Notes: a model not told the origin generated them from the sequence alone. 64,000 nt of DNA from Cephalotus follicularis (GCA_001972305.1 BDDD01000265.1:362401-426400), one strand, 5' to 3'; shown: positions 35,760 through 48,726, counted from the first letter of the stretch. Numbers and translations are program-made.

Positions 35760-38700
35760 CTGTTCAGAGGAAGAGGTCGAGATAACGCTCTTTCATTTGG
35801 TCCTCGTGCTCCCAGGTAGCTTCCTCGGCTACATGATTCCTCCACAAAACTTTCACCAATGGTATAGCCTTATTTCGCAACCTTTGCTCTCGACGATCCA
35901 AAATTTGCACTGGTGGTTCTTCATAAGCCAACACTGCCAAATCTCCGGTGGATAACTCGATCGGCTAAACCAAAACATGGGAAGAATCAGCAATGTATTT
36001 CCTCAACACGGATACGTGGAAAACATCGTGAACTCTAGCCAACTCTGGAGGTAAAGCCATAAGATAAGCAACGGGTCCAATCCTCTTCAAAATCTCAAAA
36101 GGACCTATGAATCTCGGGCTAAGCTTGACACACTTACCAAAACGAATGATTCTCGTGTATGGCGATACACGAAGGAACACTTTATCACCCACCGATAACT
36201 CCAAGTCCTTATGGCACTTGTCCGCATAACTCTTTTGCCTGCTCTGGGCGGCACGCAAATTTTCTTGGATGATCTTTACCTTCCCTGCTGCGTCTTGGAC
36301 TAACTCAGGTCCAAAAACCCTTTGCTCTCCCACTTCATTCAAACATAAAGGGGTTCTACAACGTCTGCCATACAAAGCTTCATAAGGAGCCATACCAATG
36401 CTCGCTTGGTAGCTATTGTTGTAACCAAACTCCATCAAGGTCAAGTGGTCATCCCAACTACCTCTGAAATCCATGACACAAGCTCTCAACATATCCTCAA
36501 GAATCTAGATAGCACGCTCAGACTGCCCATCGGTCTGAGGATGATACGCCGTACTGAGTCGTAACTCCGTACCCAACGCTCTCTGTAAACTTCGCCAGAA
36601 TCTCAAAGTGAACCTGGGATCTCTGTCCGAGACAATACTATTGGGAATCCCATGCAACCTGACGATACCGTCCACGTACAACCGAGCTAACTTGTCCAAG
36701 TTAAACTCCATCCTTATCGGTAAAAAGTGAGCAGACTTGGTCAGCCTATCCACTATCACCCACACACCATCGTGCTTCCTTTTCGTCAAAGGAAAACCCA
36801 AGATGAAATTCATGGTTATATGATCCCACTTCCATTCCGGGATAGGAAGCGATTGTGGAAGACCTGAGGGCTTCTGGACCTCGGCTTTTACTTGCTGGCA
36901 CGTCAAGCACTTTGCCACAAACCGGGCAATCTCTCGTTTCATGGCACGCCACCAATACAACTGTCTTAGATCATGATACATCTTTGTACTCCCTTGATGC
37001 ATTGACCAAGCAGAACGATGTGCTTCCTCAAAAATCTCCTTCTTGATCGTCTTAACATGCGGAACGCATATCCTCTGCCCAAACATCAGAGCACCATTAT
37101 CTCTGATGTGGAAGTCAGTCTGAGATCCCTCTCTAAATTGCTTCATAACATTTACTACCTTCCAATCCTGTTCTTGCGCTTCTCGTATCTGTTCCACCAA
37201 CACATATCTTACTTGCAGAGAAGCGAGCACTGCTCCATTGTCCTCGGCCAAAAGCTCTGCGCCCAAAGATCTTAACTGCTCCAACATTGGGAGGTAAACC
37301 GACGGAATGTGAGCCAGGGAAATAGAGGACTTCCTGCTCAACACATCAGCCACGACGTTGGCCTTACCAGGATGATACTCAATGGTGCAATCATAATACT
37401 TGATGAGCTCAATCCATCTTCTCTGCCTCATATTAAGATGTTGCTGCGAGGACAAATATCTTAAGCTCCTGTAGTCGGTAAAGGTCTGGCAAACCTCTCC
37501 ATACAAGTAGTGGTGCCATATCTTTAAGGCAAACACCACCGCTTCCAACTCCAAATCATGGGTTGGGTAATTCAACTCGTGATTCTTCAATTGCCTCGAC
37601 GCATAGGCTATAACCTTCCCGTCTTGCATCAATACAAAACCAAGCCCTTGATGGGAGGCATCACTGTATACCACAAAACCAACATTTGGAGAGGTGAGGG
37701 TCAACACAGGGGCTGACGTAAGCCTATCCTTCAGCTCACAGAAGCTCTTCTCACATACATCCGACCAAATAAACTTCTCTTCCTTCCTCGTCAACTTTGA
37801 CAAAGGAGTTGCTATCAAGGAAAATCCTTCGATGAACCTTCGATAATAGCCAGCCAGACCTAGGAAACTGCGCACCTCGGACACGTTCTTGGGTCGCTCC
37901 CAAGCTAACACTGCTCTGACCTTCCTCGAGTCTACTTCAATTCCTTGTCCCGAGATCACATGACCCAAAAATACCACCTTGTCTAGCCAAAATTCATACT
38001 TACTGAACTTGGCATACAACTTATGGTTCCTCAAGGTCTGCAAAACCGTCCTCAGATATTCCTCGTGCTTGGCCCAACTCCGAGAATACACCATAATATC
38101 ATCTATGAACACCACCACAAAGGTGTCAAGAAAAGGTTGAAACACTTGATTCATAAAATCCATAAATGCGGCATGTGCATTGGTCAACCCAAAAGGCATA
38201 ACCGAGAACTCATAGAGGCCATATCAAGATCGAAAAGCCATCTTCGAAATATCTCCTTCCCCCACCTTTAACTGGTGATATCCAGATTGAATATCTATCT
38301 TTGAAAACACACTGGCGCCTCGCAACTGGTCAAACAAGTCATCAATCCGTGGCAACGAATACTTGTTACGCATAGTGACCTTGTTGAGCTGCCTGTAATC
38401 GATACATAAACGCATAGCCGCATCCTTCTTTTTCAAAAACAAGACCGGAGCACCCCATGGAGAACTACTAGGTCGAGTAAATCCTTTTTCCAGTAATTCT
38501 TACAATTGCACTTTCAACTCCTTCAGCTCTACCGGTGCCATACGGTAAGGAGCAAGGGAAATAAGAGTCGTACCAAGGATCAACTCTATAACAAAGTCAA
38601 TCTCTCTGTCTAGTGGAGGACTTGGTAACTCCTCTGGAAAAACGTCAGGAAAGTCACGAACTACTGGGATGTCCTCCATCTCTGGAAAAGGCATCCGAGC

Positions 38701-39230
38701 ATCCACTACGTGAGCCAAAAATCCTTGTCCACCTTTCCCCAAGATCTTACGCGCTACAAAAGCTGAGATCACCTTCATCGGTACTGAGCGTTGTTCACAG
38801 ACTAGCTCCAAGTCTGATCCGTCAGGAAAACGAAAGGAAACAAACTTCCATGAACAATCCACCACTGCTTGGTGGGTCACAAGCCAATCCATGCCCAGGA
38901 TGGCATCAAAATCGTTGATGCGGAAAGGAATAAGGTCAGCTGGGAATTTTTGCCCCTTAATCACAACATCACAATCCTTGTAAACTCGTTTTACCATGTA
39001 GCTCGGCCCGTGGGAACGGACACAGTGATCTCCTTATCCAAAGAACTCAACACATAGCAAGCATGAATACAAAATGCATGGGCGATAAAAGATAAAGAAG
39101 CTCCCGTATCAAACAAAACCGTGGCATCTCTGCCAAAGATATAAGCCTTACCTATTGCCACATCTGGAGATCCGAGGGCATCATCTCTATTCAGAGCATA
39201 AACTCTCGCAGTCGCTACAGATCTGCCTTG
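35760..39230 (-). pseudogene. pol: H: pol remnant
   Basis: Right to left: protease with a FDTGASLSF active site (about 39.1 kb), reverse transcriptase (CIDYRQLNK about 38.4 kb, [10 protein letters not shown] about 38.1 kb), RNase H (VYSDASHQG about 37.65 kb, [15 protein letters not shown] about 37.35 kb), integrase zinc region ending CLTCQQVK (about 36.9 kb), integrase core (VIVDRLTKS about 36.75 kb, [10 protein letters not shown] about 36.53 kb) and a chromodomain tail at about 35.8-35.95 kb. Chromovirus arrangement; broken in several places. Confidence 0.88.
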
Positions 39231-40490
39231 TGTTCGACTACCATTTGCTCTGGATGTACCCACATGCGAAGCTGTTTATCCGACCCTTGGTCCCGTAGAT
39301 TGCCTACTAGAAGCAACTGGTCCAGGCATTGCCGAGGTCTACTGAACTTGCGGATAATTCACCTTGATATGTCTGACCTGACCACATTGGAAACATACTC
39401 GGGTCTTTACTCTGCAATTTCCAAAATGAGACTTGATGCACCTCAGGAATTTTGGCGGTTGTTGAGAAGCTGTTGTACTCTGATGCGTGCTCTGTTGTTC
39501 ACTACCCGCCACTGGAGCGTAAGATGTCCGCGGAGAAAATGTCCTATGTCCCTCAGACTTCGCATGTCCACGGTTTCCACCGTCAGCTTGTCTAGAAAAG
39601 AATCGTTTCTTCCACTTCCCTTGGCCCTGGACGAACTCTCCCCCTGGACAGCTTATGGGGTATCCTGTTTCTGACCCTTATCTTGTCTGCTCCTATATTC
39701 CAAGATACGATGTTCAACCCTCTTGGCAGATTCTACCAAATCGCCAAAAACAGTCCAGCTCGCTACCACTGTGTGCCTCACCTCGGGTCTCAACCCTTCC
39801 AAGAATTTCTCACACCTCTCTTATTGGTCTGCCACCAACGCTGGCGCGAAATGAGATAGCTCTATAAAATGATACTCATATTGTGTCACGGTCATGCTCC
39901 CCTGGTGCAACTGAAGAAATTCTCATCTCTTCCCTTTCACATACGTAGCAGGGAAGAAATATTGAAGAAACTCTCATTGAAATATTTCCCAGGTTATCGC
40001 CGCAACATCAACATTCCTAGCCTTGAGGGCTTCCCACCATCGAAGAGCATTCCTTCGCACCAAGAAGGATGCAAGCCCAACATGTGAGTCATCGGTGATT
40101 TCCATCTGACCAAAAATCTGTTCTAGATGATTCAACCATGCCTTAGCATCCGCTGGATCATTCGCCCCTTAAAAGATAGTCGCGCCTAAATGCTGCAAAA
40201 GTTCAATCGGCAAAGCTTAAGTCCAAGAAGCACTTAGCGCTTACGCTATCATCGAAGTGAACTGCATCGACTCATCTTGACCACCTGTACCAACTGGAGG
40301 AGGCCCTTGCGCTGCAGATTGTGCCGCCAAAACATCAGCTGCCATCGCCGGTCTAGCCTCTAGTCCTACCACCCCAGGGTCCACCTGCACTCCAGGCTCA
40401 ACAGGAGGTAGTTCCTTATCCACATGTGCTGGGGAGGCTACTCAACCTCTACCCTGACCACGTCCTCTGGTTTGATGGTGGAGCACCATC
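39230..40490 (-). pseudogene. gag: H: gag remnant, heavily decayed
   Basis: Occupies the place between protease and the leader. A gag N-terminal segment rich in Pro, Ala and Gly (MDKELPPVEPGVQ) is visible near 40.24-40.42 kb; the core and zinc knuckle are only hinted at. Identification leans on position. Confidence 0.6.
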
Positions 40491-40592
40491 TACCTTCACA
40501 TGCAAGATTATGGTATTACTAACAGTAATACTCTACATGAAATGTATGCAATGCATATCCCAAAAGAAAACCACTAGGAAAACCCAACAGGT

Positions 40593-40604
40593 CTCTCTGA
40601 TACA
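40593..40604 (-). other. H: primer-binding site, diverged
   Basis: Minus-strand TGTATCAGAGAG, similar to but not identical with the tRNA-Met site, shortly before the right LTR. Confidence 0.55.
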
Positions 40605-40610
40605 AAAAAC

Positions 40611-43352
40611 TGACACAAATCGTTCCCCATGAGCGGACCCGTGCCAGGAGGAAGGATACACCTCCACGATCCTCTACCTCAACCACACCAACTAAAAACC
40701 TCAAAATAATCCGTTATGGGATCCAACGTAAGGTAACGTCTCCCAAGGATAACTATCCGAGCTCCCCAAACGTTCAAGGTACTAAGGTGCTAACTAAACA
40801 ACACCCGAGTTCTCAAATATAACACTTCACAAACCATACACACTCACGTGCTGGGGAGGTAGGTCAGGAAAAACCATGCCGAGGAGACCACAACAACTAA
40901 AACTATAACTTACGTCCGAGGACAGCTATTGTCCGAGGACAAGGTTCCCGTGCTAGCTACAAAACTCTCACCTAGAGGTCAGGTCTGACAGAGCCTAGGA
41001 GAAACAACCTATGCCGAGGAGGGCCAGCCATGGTCTCGGGCATCTCATCCATCTCGGCACCACGGAACTACACCTCAAACATATGAAACAACATCGAAAA
41101 GCATCCCAAGGATCTCATACACATCACAAGGCATAACATCAAATTATCGAGCATCCCCAAGCAATTTACAATGTATGAACACCACAAGTTAAATACATTA
41201 AAGGTTATCATAAAAAACAGGGCTTAAAGATTCCCAAGAATAACAAAGAAATAGAAAAACCCCCAAAATACGCTCCAAATGCATGCAGGTCCAAAATAGT
41301 CGAGGAGCCGACTACGGTGCTCACGCCAAGGTCTACCTATTCCAACGTAAGCCTTGGTTTGGTGGATCAAAAGAACTTCAAACCACGATCTCCACTGCAC
41401 AAAAACTTAGAGGGGATTAGTCCAACTGACTAGTGAGCAAGAACAGAATTTCCCGAGGTTCCATAACCCTTGGATGCCCACAAAACGGCATCTTGGCTAT
41501 GCCCAACAATACATATAACACTGTTCAATAAAACAGAAAAAAAAATGTGAATATGTATATCTCAAGAAAACAAGAGAGTTAAGAAAGGCGTCAGAGTTAC
41601 CAACTCAAAGACATATTTTTAAGAAGATATGAATAGTAATGTGCTGAGGAGCCAACTGCTCCAAGGAAAATCCCACCATGATCAAAAGACTCCAAGGATC
41701 ACATTGATCAGAGGAACATTGGTACTGTACGGATTCACATATCCACTTACCACCCACATCACTGCCGGAACCACCTCGGCCATATCATCCTCTGCACTGC
41801 CGAAACCATATCAGCATCCATAATTAACCACTATGCCCGAACCACATAGGCACTCACAAGTAACAGCTTCGCCGGAACCACATCGACAAGGTCATAGGCT
41901 ACAGGATTGTACACATCCCTCATATACGCATATATATACCACATGTCCAGAGCACCAGCATGAACATCGATCAAAGGGCTACGCAAGCTCTCCTTCATCG
42001 GCAATCACACATTCAGAGTACAACACCACATGAACTTTGATCAAAGGGCTACGAAAGCTCTCCTTCGTCGGCAATCACATAGTTCGAAGTACTGCACCAC
42101 ATGAACTTCGATTGAAAGGCTACGCCAGCTCTTCTTCGCCGGCAATCATGCACTCCGAGCATCGACTAAAGGGCCCGCGAATCACCGCTCTGCTCCACCC
42201 TCATCGGAAAATGATAGAGGAGAACTTTGACCAAGAGGTAAGCGAATCACCGCTCAACCATCCCTAGTCGGCAATCTCATGTCCAAGCACTCAACCTGGC
42301 CTGACAAAGGAAGTACCGGATCCATCGGCTACTCTCACACATCATAGTATCATAAACCAACAGAATGAGCATATCCAGGTAATGGAACCCGGACAGAGTC
42401 ATACCCGACAGCCCATCATAGACAATGCAACTGCTGAATGGAATTGGGATCCAACGCCACACTCCTCCTCAGCCATGCGAGTCTCACATATCCGAGCTTA
42501 CCAGTACCCAGCATCCGAGGAAAACACATGATATCAAAAGCATGAAATACTCAAATAATGGAGGAAAACATATCAACCCAAGACCACGAGCATACATACT
42601 TAGAAACATTATCTCATCATGAAATATTGAAAAAGGACAATAGGAAAACAACTCTTGGTCAATGATGATATCATGGAACAAGAACAAGGCACATTATAAT
42701 GGAAAACTCTCAGAATTAAATGATAGAGAAAAGGGAGTATCCCACTCACAAGATAACTGCAAGCCTGTCCTCAGACTAGTTCCCTTGGTGCGTGGACTCC
42801 AAGCCTGGATCTTCTTCTACAAGATCAACACATGCACACAACCAACTTAGCATACACTGTCCTAACACAGGACCCGACATCATGCATGAACACCCACATG
42901 CATAAAACCAAAACAAAGCCCATCTGGCCTTCACAAACCATCACTCTGCCTCGAAGCTACCATGGAAGATAAAGCACGACGAATAGCTATACCAGCCTGA
43001 GAAGAAGAGCACTCACTGTGCTAAAAGCGTAGGCAGAAAGGCGTTCCAAATCCTCTGCTTCAACGGAAAATGCTTCAAGGAAGAACAAAGAAGAAAGGGA
43101 AACTTCTCAAGCAAGAACACCTTTCTAACGCACCAGACAGAATGGGCAACTACCACCTGCCTCAACCCTAAAGTACACCAACTAGTAAACTTCCTCAATA
43201 AGCTTCACGTGTCCCAAGACATCATACAAAATATCTCCCTTTTACTCCACTTTGGGCCTTACCAAGACAACAAGCCCAACACTTAGCAAGAAAAGAAAAA
43301 TTTCTCAAGGTCCAAGGCATTAATTTGTCCAAAATTAACACGGGGTGTTACA
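40611..43352 (-). repeat. H: right LTR (5' LTR)
   Basis: 2742 bp, plus-strand ends TGACACAAATCG and GGGGTGTTACA. Contains a 71-bp tandem repeat at 41959-42275 and the segment 42358-42436 that is inverted in the other LTR. No GTCGAC-type array seen. Confidence 0.88.
41959..42275. repeat. H LTR: 70-71-bp tandem repeat
   Basis: Units beginning CATGAAC start at 41959, 42029 and 42100; one or two further decayed units follow. Shared core: AAAGGCTACG...AGCTC then TTCATCGGCAATCA. The left LTR shows fewer units. Confidence 0.8.
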
Positions 43353-43357
43353 TTTTC

Positions 43358-43690
43358 ATGTTGAATCTTTTTACAAAAATTTTAAACTCGTTGAAAGCAT
43401 CATTTTTATTTGTTAAAAAAAAAGTCCTTGTAAATCTTGAAAAATCATCTACAATAACTAAAGCATATTGTTTTTCACCAAGACTTCTAGTCCTAGACGG
43501 TCCAAACAAGTCCATATGCAATAGTTCTAATAGCATGGATGTAGAAACTACATTTTTGCTTTTAAAAGACGATCGAGTTTCCTTTCCCATTTGACAAGCA
43601 TCACAAATTTTATCTTTTTCAAACAAAAGTTTGGGAAGCTCTTTAACAAGATCATATCTCAAAATTTTTGAAATTGTGTTCATGCTAGCA
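43358..43690 (-). pseudogene. pol: K: integrase, N-terminal part
   Basis: The translation carries CDACQMGKETRSSF, then LLELLHMDLFGPSRTRSL and VIVDDFSRFTRTFFL, which are hallmarks of the copia integrase with the first catalytic aspartate in HMDLFG. The spacing and wording resemble Sireviruses. H interrupts on the left, G on the right. Confidence 0.85.
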
Positions 43691-43861
43691 TGTAACGCCC
43701 GAGATTTTCGTTATTGTAATATTTCGTTTTAAGATGTAATCTTATGATTGAATAAATGAAAATATCGGAGATTTCGACTTCAATGATGTTTTCCAAACTC
43801 TAAATATTGTTTTTGGGAAAGGAATGTGTATGTTAAACTAAAACGGTGCAGTTTGGGGTAA

Positions 43862-44012
43862 AAGCATCGACGCCTTTGTAAAGATGTCGACGCCTATGGG
43901 AACAAAGGGCGTACGTGAATGCATGTACATGCATGTTGATATAGACGAAGACATCGACACCCTCGTATGAAAGAGGAAAAGACATCGACGTCTAAGGAAG
44001 ACGTCGACGTCT
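43862..44012. repeat. G LTR: outer array of GACGTCGACGTC motifs
   Basis: Doublets at 43866/43886, 43935/43953 and 43984/44003, steps 18-20 bp. Further doublets at 44780/44800, 44831/44850, 45082/45102 and 45170/45191 form the inner arrays. The 3' LTR repeats all of these (about 56500-56655, 57410-57500, 57715-57835). Confidence 0.85.
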
Positions 44013-47000
44013 TTGAAAAGAATATCAGTCGCGTTATGCACTAACAAAATAACATGCAAAGGGGCAACTTTTGAGGCATCATCCAGGAATCTTGACATGC
44101 ACAAAGCGATGTGATGAGCATGCTGGTGTGTTTCCAGGCATGCTCCAAAACGTTTCCTTCACCTGGTGCATGCAAAAAGGATATGCCATCTTCATCTGCA
44201 ACCTGCAAAAAGGGAAAGGAAAGGAACCAAAACAGGAAGGAGAGAGGAGAGCACGGGTGTGTATGGGTGCATGTGAACCAAGAGAGAAGGAAAGGATTCC
44301 TACCAGCATAAAACACCTCTTCCTTCCCTTCCTTCTCAGCTAAACACTGTGAGAAAGAAAAAGGAAAGAGACCAGAGAGTTGGGAGAAAACCGGAAGGAA
44401 AAGTGAGAGGGATTCCACCATTGTTGAACCTTGGAACTGCTGGGATTACAACTGTGGATGAATCTTGGAGCTACTGAGACTGGATTCTTGGAACACAAAG
44501 AGGTGGACTTTCAAGGTTTCTAACTTGAAACCAGATGTAGGGGAAAGTGGTGAAATTTATACATGCATTTTGAGTTTTAAGATAATGAAATGCCATTGAT
44601 GAATTGCATGTTAATGGGTGAATTGAAATCCGTGGATTTGTTGTTATGACTGTTGTGATGTACGGAGTAACCTTGCATGTGTAATTTACATGAATATTCG
44701 AATTGGCTTATGTAAAGGATGGATTGGTAATGGCTTGGTGTGTTAAAACCATGGGGATGACGTTCTAGGCTGAATAGGCGTCGACGCCTACATAACGACG
44801 TCGATGCCTTCGTGTGTGAAAATGACAGACGTCGATGTTTTGGTAGAACATCGACGCCTTTTCTGGAAATCGCAGAACCTTAGTGTTCGTTGTGGATGGT
44901 GAAATGCCTGCCTTTGATTAACTGACTTGTTCATGAATTGATATTTGGTTACGTATTTTGATAACCAGTAGCACACCTTACACGATGAGAGGGTGAGATT
45001 GCTTGTGTGAAGGTTTAAGGGTCGGATTCTTCCCCCTGGAATCAAGGTTTGCGAACGGATACCTCCTGGTATCATAAAGACATCGACGTCTTTGGAAAAG
45101 CATCGATATCTTTGTTCCTAAAATGCCTGGGAATAACTGCATGAAGTGTTGGTGCCGTAGGGTAAATACGTCGACGCCTAGGGGATAAGCGTCGACGCTT
45201 ATTCCCCTGTTTGAAAAGGTTTTACTCGAATGGGACCCGTTAGACCCGAAACAACTCTAGAAACGATCGTAGATGCATTCTGAGCATATGTTTGCATTGT
45301 TACTGAACTGTGAATTGAATTGTGGTTGATTGCTAAAAAGTATTAACCATTTTGAAAATCTTGCATGATTATTATAATCATTAATTGTACAAAAATGTAT
45401 ATTTACCAAATATATATATATATATATATTTTTTTTTTCAAATGACTGGGGAAAGTATTTTCCAAAGATGGTGAAGTGATTAAAGGATTGATTATACAAT
45501 CGAACTGTATTGTTTTAAGTTTTATAACTTATCACAACCTGAGTGTAACGCCCCCGACCCGATCCCGCTAATAGCTCAAAGCGAACCTCGAGGATCGGTC
45601 GCGTTACGTTGGGTGTGAAACGTTACGTCCTTTGGTACACTTCTCTAAAAGTAAATTACAACATAAACTCATATCTTGCAACATAATACATGATCTTGAA
45701 TTCAAACTTTACATATAATCATCTTATGTAAAGATGTCATAACCATATCGTTGGTCTACATATACACAGGATCATCCTTCTACATAAACATATAATACAG
45801 CGGAAAAACTTTGTTCTTATTACATATCAAAACATTAATGCAACATCATCGCATAGCCTTTCTTTCGCAAAAACTCCTTCTTAAGAGCTTTCTCTAAGCT
45901 CATAATCTCCATTCATTCATTTCCTGAAAACATTTTATTTGAAAACAACATTGAAAGGAATGAGCTCAAATTAGCTCAGTAAGGTGTTTTTATAGTAAAC
46001 ACATTTCATCGTAACATTTTTCTAGTCAATACATATAACTAGAACATTTCGTAAAGCATATCACTTTTCTAATTACTAACTCGTAACTAGAACATTTTAT
46101 AAACATAGAAGTCATAAAAACTTTAATGAACCCTTTACACCGCTTCACCGGGGCATTGTGCACTCCCCGACTACTATCCTTACATCACATGCATGTCCGT
46201 GAGCATCTCGCTCCATTAACATTGAGCATCTTTCTCCATTCCCCTTTGATCGCAATCCAAGGGCAGTTCATTCATCATTTACTTTGATTGATCAGCTCAA
46301 AGCATTCATAAAAATCATTTCATAACATTTCTTTCACAATTCAAAAACTTTTCTCTTCATTTGAGTAATTGACTCAAATAAGTTCATAAAAACAGTTTTG
46401 TGTAGCTTTACTAAAACTGATAATTCATATAGAAATAAGCATTTTAGGATAAAACTTAAAACATAAACATTAAATTAGACCTCTTTATGAATTCAGAAAT
46501 CTCAAGATCATGATAATTGGTTGAGAATTGAATCCGTTATGAATTTTTGAAAGTGGCTGGTTCCATATGAAAACAGGGCATGAGCAGTAAAATGAAACAT
46601 CAATTCTCATCAAGAATTAGACAGAATTTAGAGAATCATAAAACATAACAGTTAAATAGGACATCCTATGGTTTTCAAAACATCCAACCATTTAATTTTT
46701 CATTAAGAATCGAGAAAGATATGATTTAAAGAAGTCGCTACATAATCCAGGAATAAAATAGCACCCGAATAGCAATTTAAAACATTGATTTTCATCAAGA
46801 AATCGATAGAATCTTGAAATATTCAAAGAATAAAAGTTGAAGAGGACATCCTAAAGTTTCCATAACATCCAACCATTCAAAAATTCATTGAGAACTGAAC
46901 AAGATATCAATAGAACAATCTGCTGCATAATTTTGAATCAAAACAGAGGAAGCTTTGACATAAATGGGTATAGAATTTCCTTACTTTGCTTTAGAATTTC

Positions 47001-47324
47001 TTTCTCTTTTGCTCTCCCACGAATTCTCCACTTCACTCTTAGCAGGAGCACTTTCTTTCTCAGCCAAAATGACTGAGTTCAACCCTCTTTGCCATTAAAT
47101 AGAAGGGTTACTTGGGAGGCAAGTCTTCTCCCCTTCTCACACAACTCAACTCTCTCTCTTGGCAGCCCATGTGCTCAAATTCAGCCAATCCAAGTGATGA
47201 CACTTGTTAGATAATCTGATAACATCTCATATCATCCTCTCCTGGCCTACCACGTGTCCAAAATTAAAGATTTTCACTCACAAAATGCCAAAAAGTCAGG
47301 TTTTGCATTTTGTCTGTAGCTCAA

Positions 47325-47575
47325 AGCGTCAATGTTTTCTCCATAAGTGTCGCCGTTCACGGGCTTGACCTGAGTTCTCCACTTCTATCCCGACTAAAGT
47401 GATGACGCTTTCTTACAAAGCGTCGTCACTTTAGGTCTTCGTCTAGGTCAACTGACACACTTGACTTCAACGCATCGACATTTACAATTAGAGCGTCGTG
47501 CCCAAAGCGTCAACTCTTTTAATAAAACCGTCGGCGCTTTAGACATCTTTGTCAACTCTTAACCCTTTAGATTGA
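47325..47575. repeat. E LTR: array of AAAGCGTCGACGCTTT-type motifs
   Basis: About ten decayed copies of the motif (GCGTCAATG, GTGTCGCCG, AGCGTCGTCACTTT and similar) 240-490 bp from the LTR's sense start. Confidence 0.65.
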
Positions 47576-47629
47576 CGCTTTCAACATGACATTCATCCAA
47601 AACAAATAGCCAATTCCAATTTTCTTCCG

Positions 47630-47720
47630 GGGGTGCTGCCCCGAGCCCCTGCCCGCTGACCAGGCAGCGGGACCCCCCGTCCGCTCACCGGGGAGCGGAA
47701 CCCCCGAACCCCCCGAGAGT
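47630..47720. other. E LTR: GC-rich tandem hairpins
   Basis: Two adjacent stem-loops, CCCGCTG...CAGCGGG and CCGCTC...GAGCGG, in a stretch of almost pure G and C within an AT-rich LTR. The same pair occurs at about 16606-16665 in the E block inside D, with different loops. Confidence 0.75.
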
Positions 47721-48159
47721 AGGGTCATATTATGGGTCCCATGAACTATTTGCCAATTTACACAATAGCAATCATTTCCATAATTAATATCTTATATGGA
47801 AATTTGGGTCATTACACTGAGAACGGAGTAATATATTTTAAACAAATATATTTGATCAAGTAATTATATTTTATTGCTTGACTTGTACTGTACGGTGTTT
47901 GTGCTTGTTGATTATTAGCCGCTATGCTAGTAACCTGTTGCTTGTTTAGCCGTCATGCTAATCAACCTGTACGGAGGACTTGCCTCAAACCGTTCGCAAA
48001 CGGGGATGGGGTAAGTGTGCATGACGTTGGGGCTAGGAGGTGACGACGGTCGTGACGTCTTGTTTGTCTGGTTCCTTTTGGGACATACTTACTGTTTGTG
48101 TTGATGTAGCCTTATGAGGTTATACCTGTACTGTGAACATGCATATACTTTACATATGT

Positions 48160-48295
48160 ATATACTGTGATATATATACTGCGATATATATATACTGTAC
48201 CGCATCATGATGCATTCATTCATGATACTCATTATCATATACCTAGAACTGCATTTATGAGTTTATTCACTTAGCTGAGTGAGGACAAAGGCTAA
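48160..48295 (+). promoter_or_regulatory. G LTR: candidate TATA region and conserved hairpin-ended block
   Basis: Runs of TATATATA at 48170-48195 are followed about 75 bp on by a 25-nt block (48271-48295) that begins TTAGC(C/T), contains GAGTGAGGACAAA and ends GGCTAA. The block recurs at 58603-58627 and, inverted with the element, at 24005-24028 (D), 9612-9636 (C) and 62613-62637 (M), always about 360-430 bp from the LTR's 3' end. Promoter placement is inferred. Confidence 0.45.
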
Positions 48296-48726
48296 TCCCC
48301 TACTGTAACTGATTGATGGAGTGGGATTTGATATGGAGCACGCAAGGAGACTTAAGGAGAAGACTGAATTGTTTCTCTATGATTATGTTATCTGGATTAA
48401 TGAACAATGATTTGTTAATTAGATTATTGTAACGTGGATTTTATATCTCTCATGTATTGATGGATACCGTGGTTTATTTCATTTCGTACTGTATTATCAC
48501 GATCCGTTTATGGGCGATCGACAGTGATGTTAGGTTTTTATATAAACATTTTGGGTATCACATAGTATGGGATGCGTGGTACATATTTAAATTGAGCTTA
48601 TTTCATGTTATTGCTTCCGCTATTGAAAGTTTTTGTTTTTACGTAAAATCGCATAAGCTGAATTATGTTGGTTGATTGCTTTACCTCTTAATGTTGCCTC
48701 GATATGGAAACGGGGTGTGACAGCAG

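Larger units (their letters stand above)
34525..43352 (-). mobile_element. Element H: Ty3/gypsy chromovirus (Tekay/Del type)
   Basis: Visible are part of the left LTR (34525-35718), a full internal region and the complete right LTR (40611-43352). TTTTC (43353-43357) follows the right LTR and should recur at H's left end, outside the window. Gag-pol remnants lie in standard order on the minus strand and are broken in about ten places. H's proteins are clearly diverged from those of C, D and G, so this is another family within the clade. It is inserted in K's integrase. Confidence 0.88.
45544..47816 (-). repeat. Solo LTR of gypsy family E
   Basis: 2273 bp, plus-strand ends TGTAACGCCC and GGGTCATTACA, flanked by the duplication CTGAG (45539-45543 and 47817-47821). 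G's 3' LTR preserves the unoccupied site ACCTGAGAACGG at about 58161-58172, so the insertion is read directly. No internal element sequence remains, as expected after recombination between two LTRs. Confidence 0.94.
43691..48722 (+). repeat. G: 5' LTR, with a solo E LTR inside
   Basis: Starts TGTAACGCCCGAG, ends GGGGTGTGACA. Colinear with 56328-59054 apart from the insertion at 45544-47816. It holds GTCGAC-type doublets at 43866-44010, 44780-44860 and 45082-45200, TA-rich runs near 48160-48200 and a conserved block at 48271-48295. Confidence 0.93.

Noticed and set aside
45400-45440. TA-rich run as a regulatory site
   Set aside because: A length-variable microsatellite (also at 58043-58062) between G's LTRs; nothing more can be supported.
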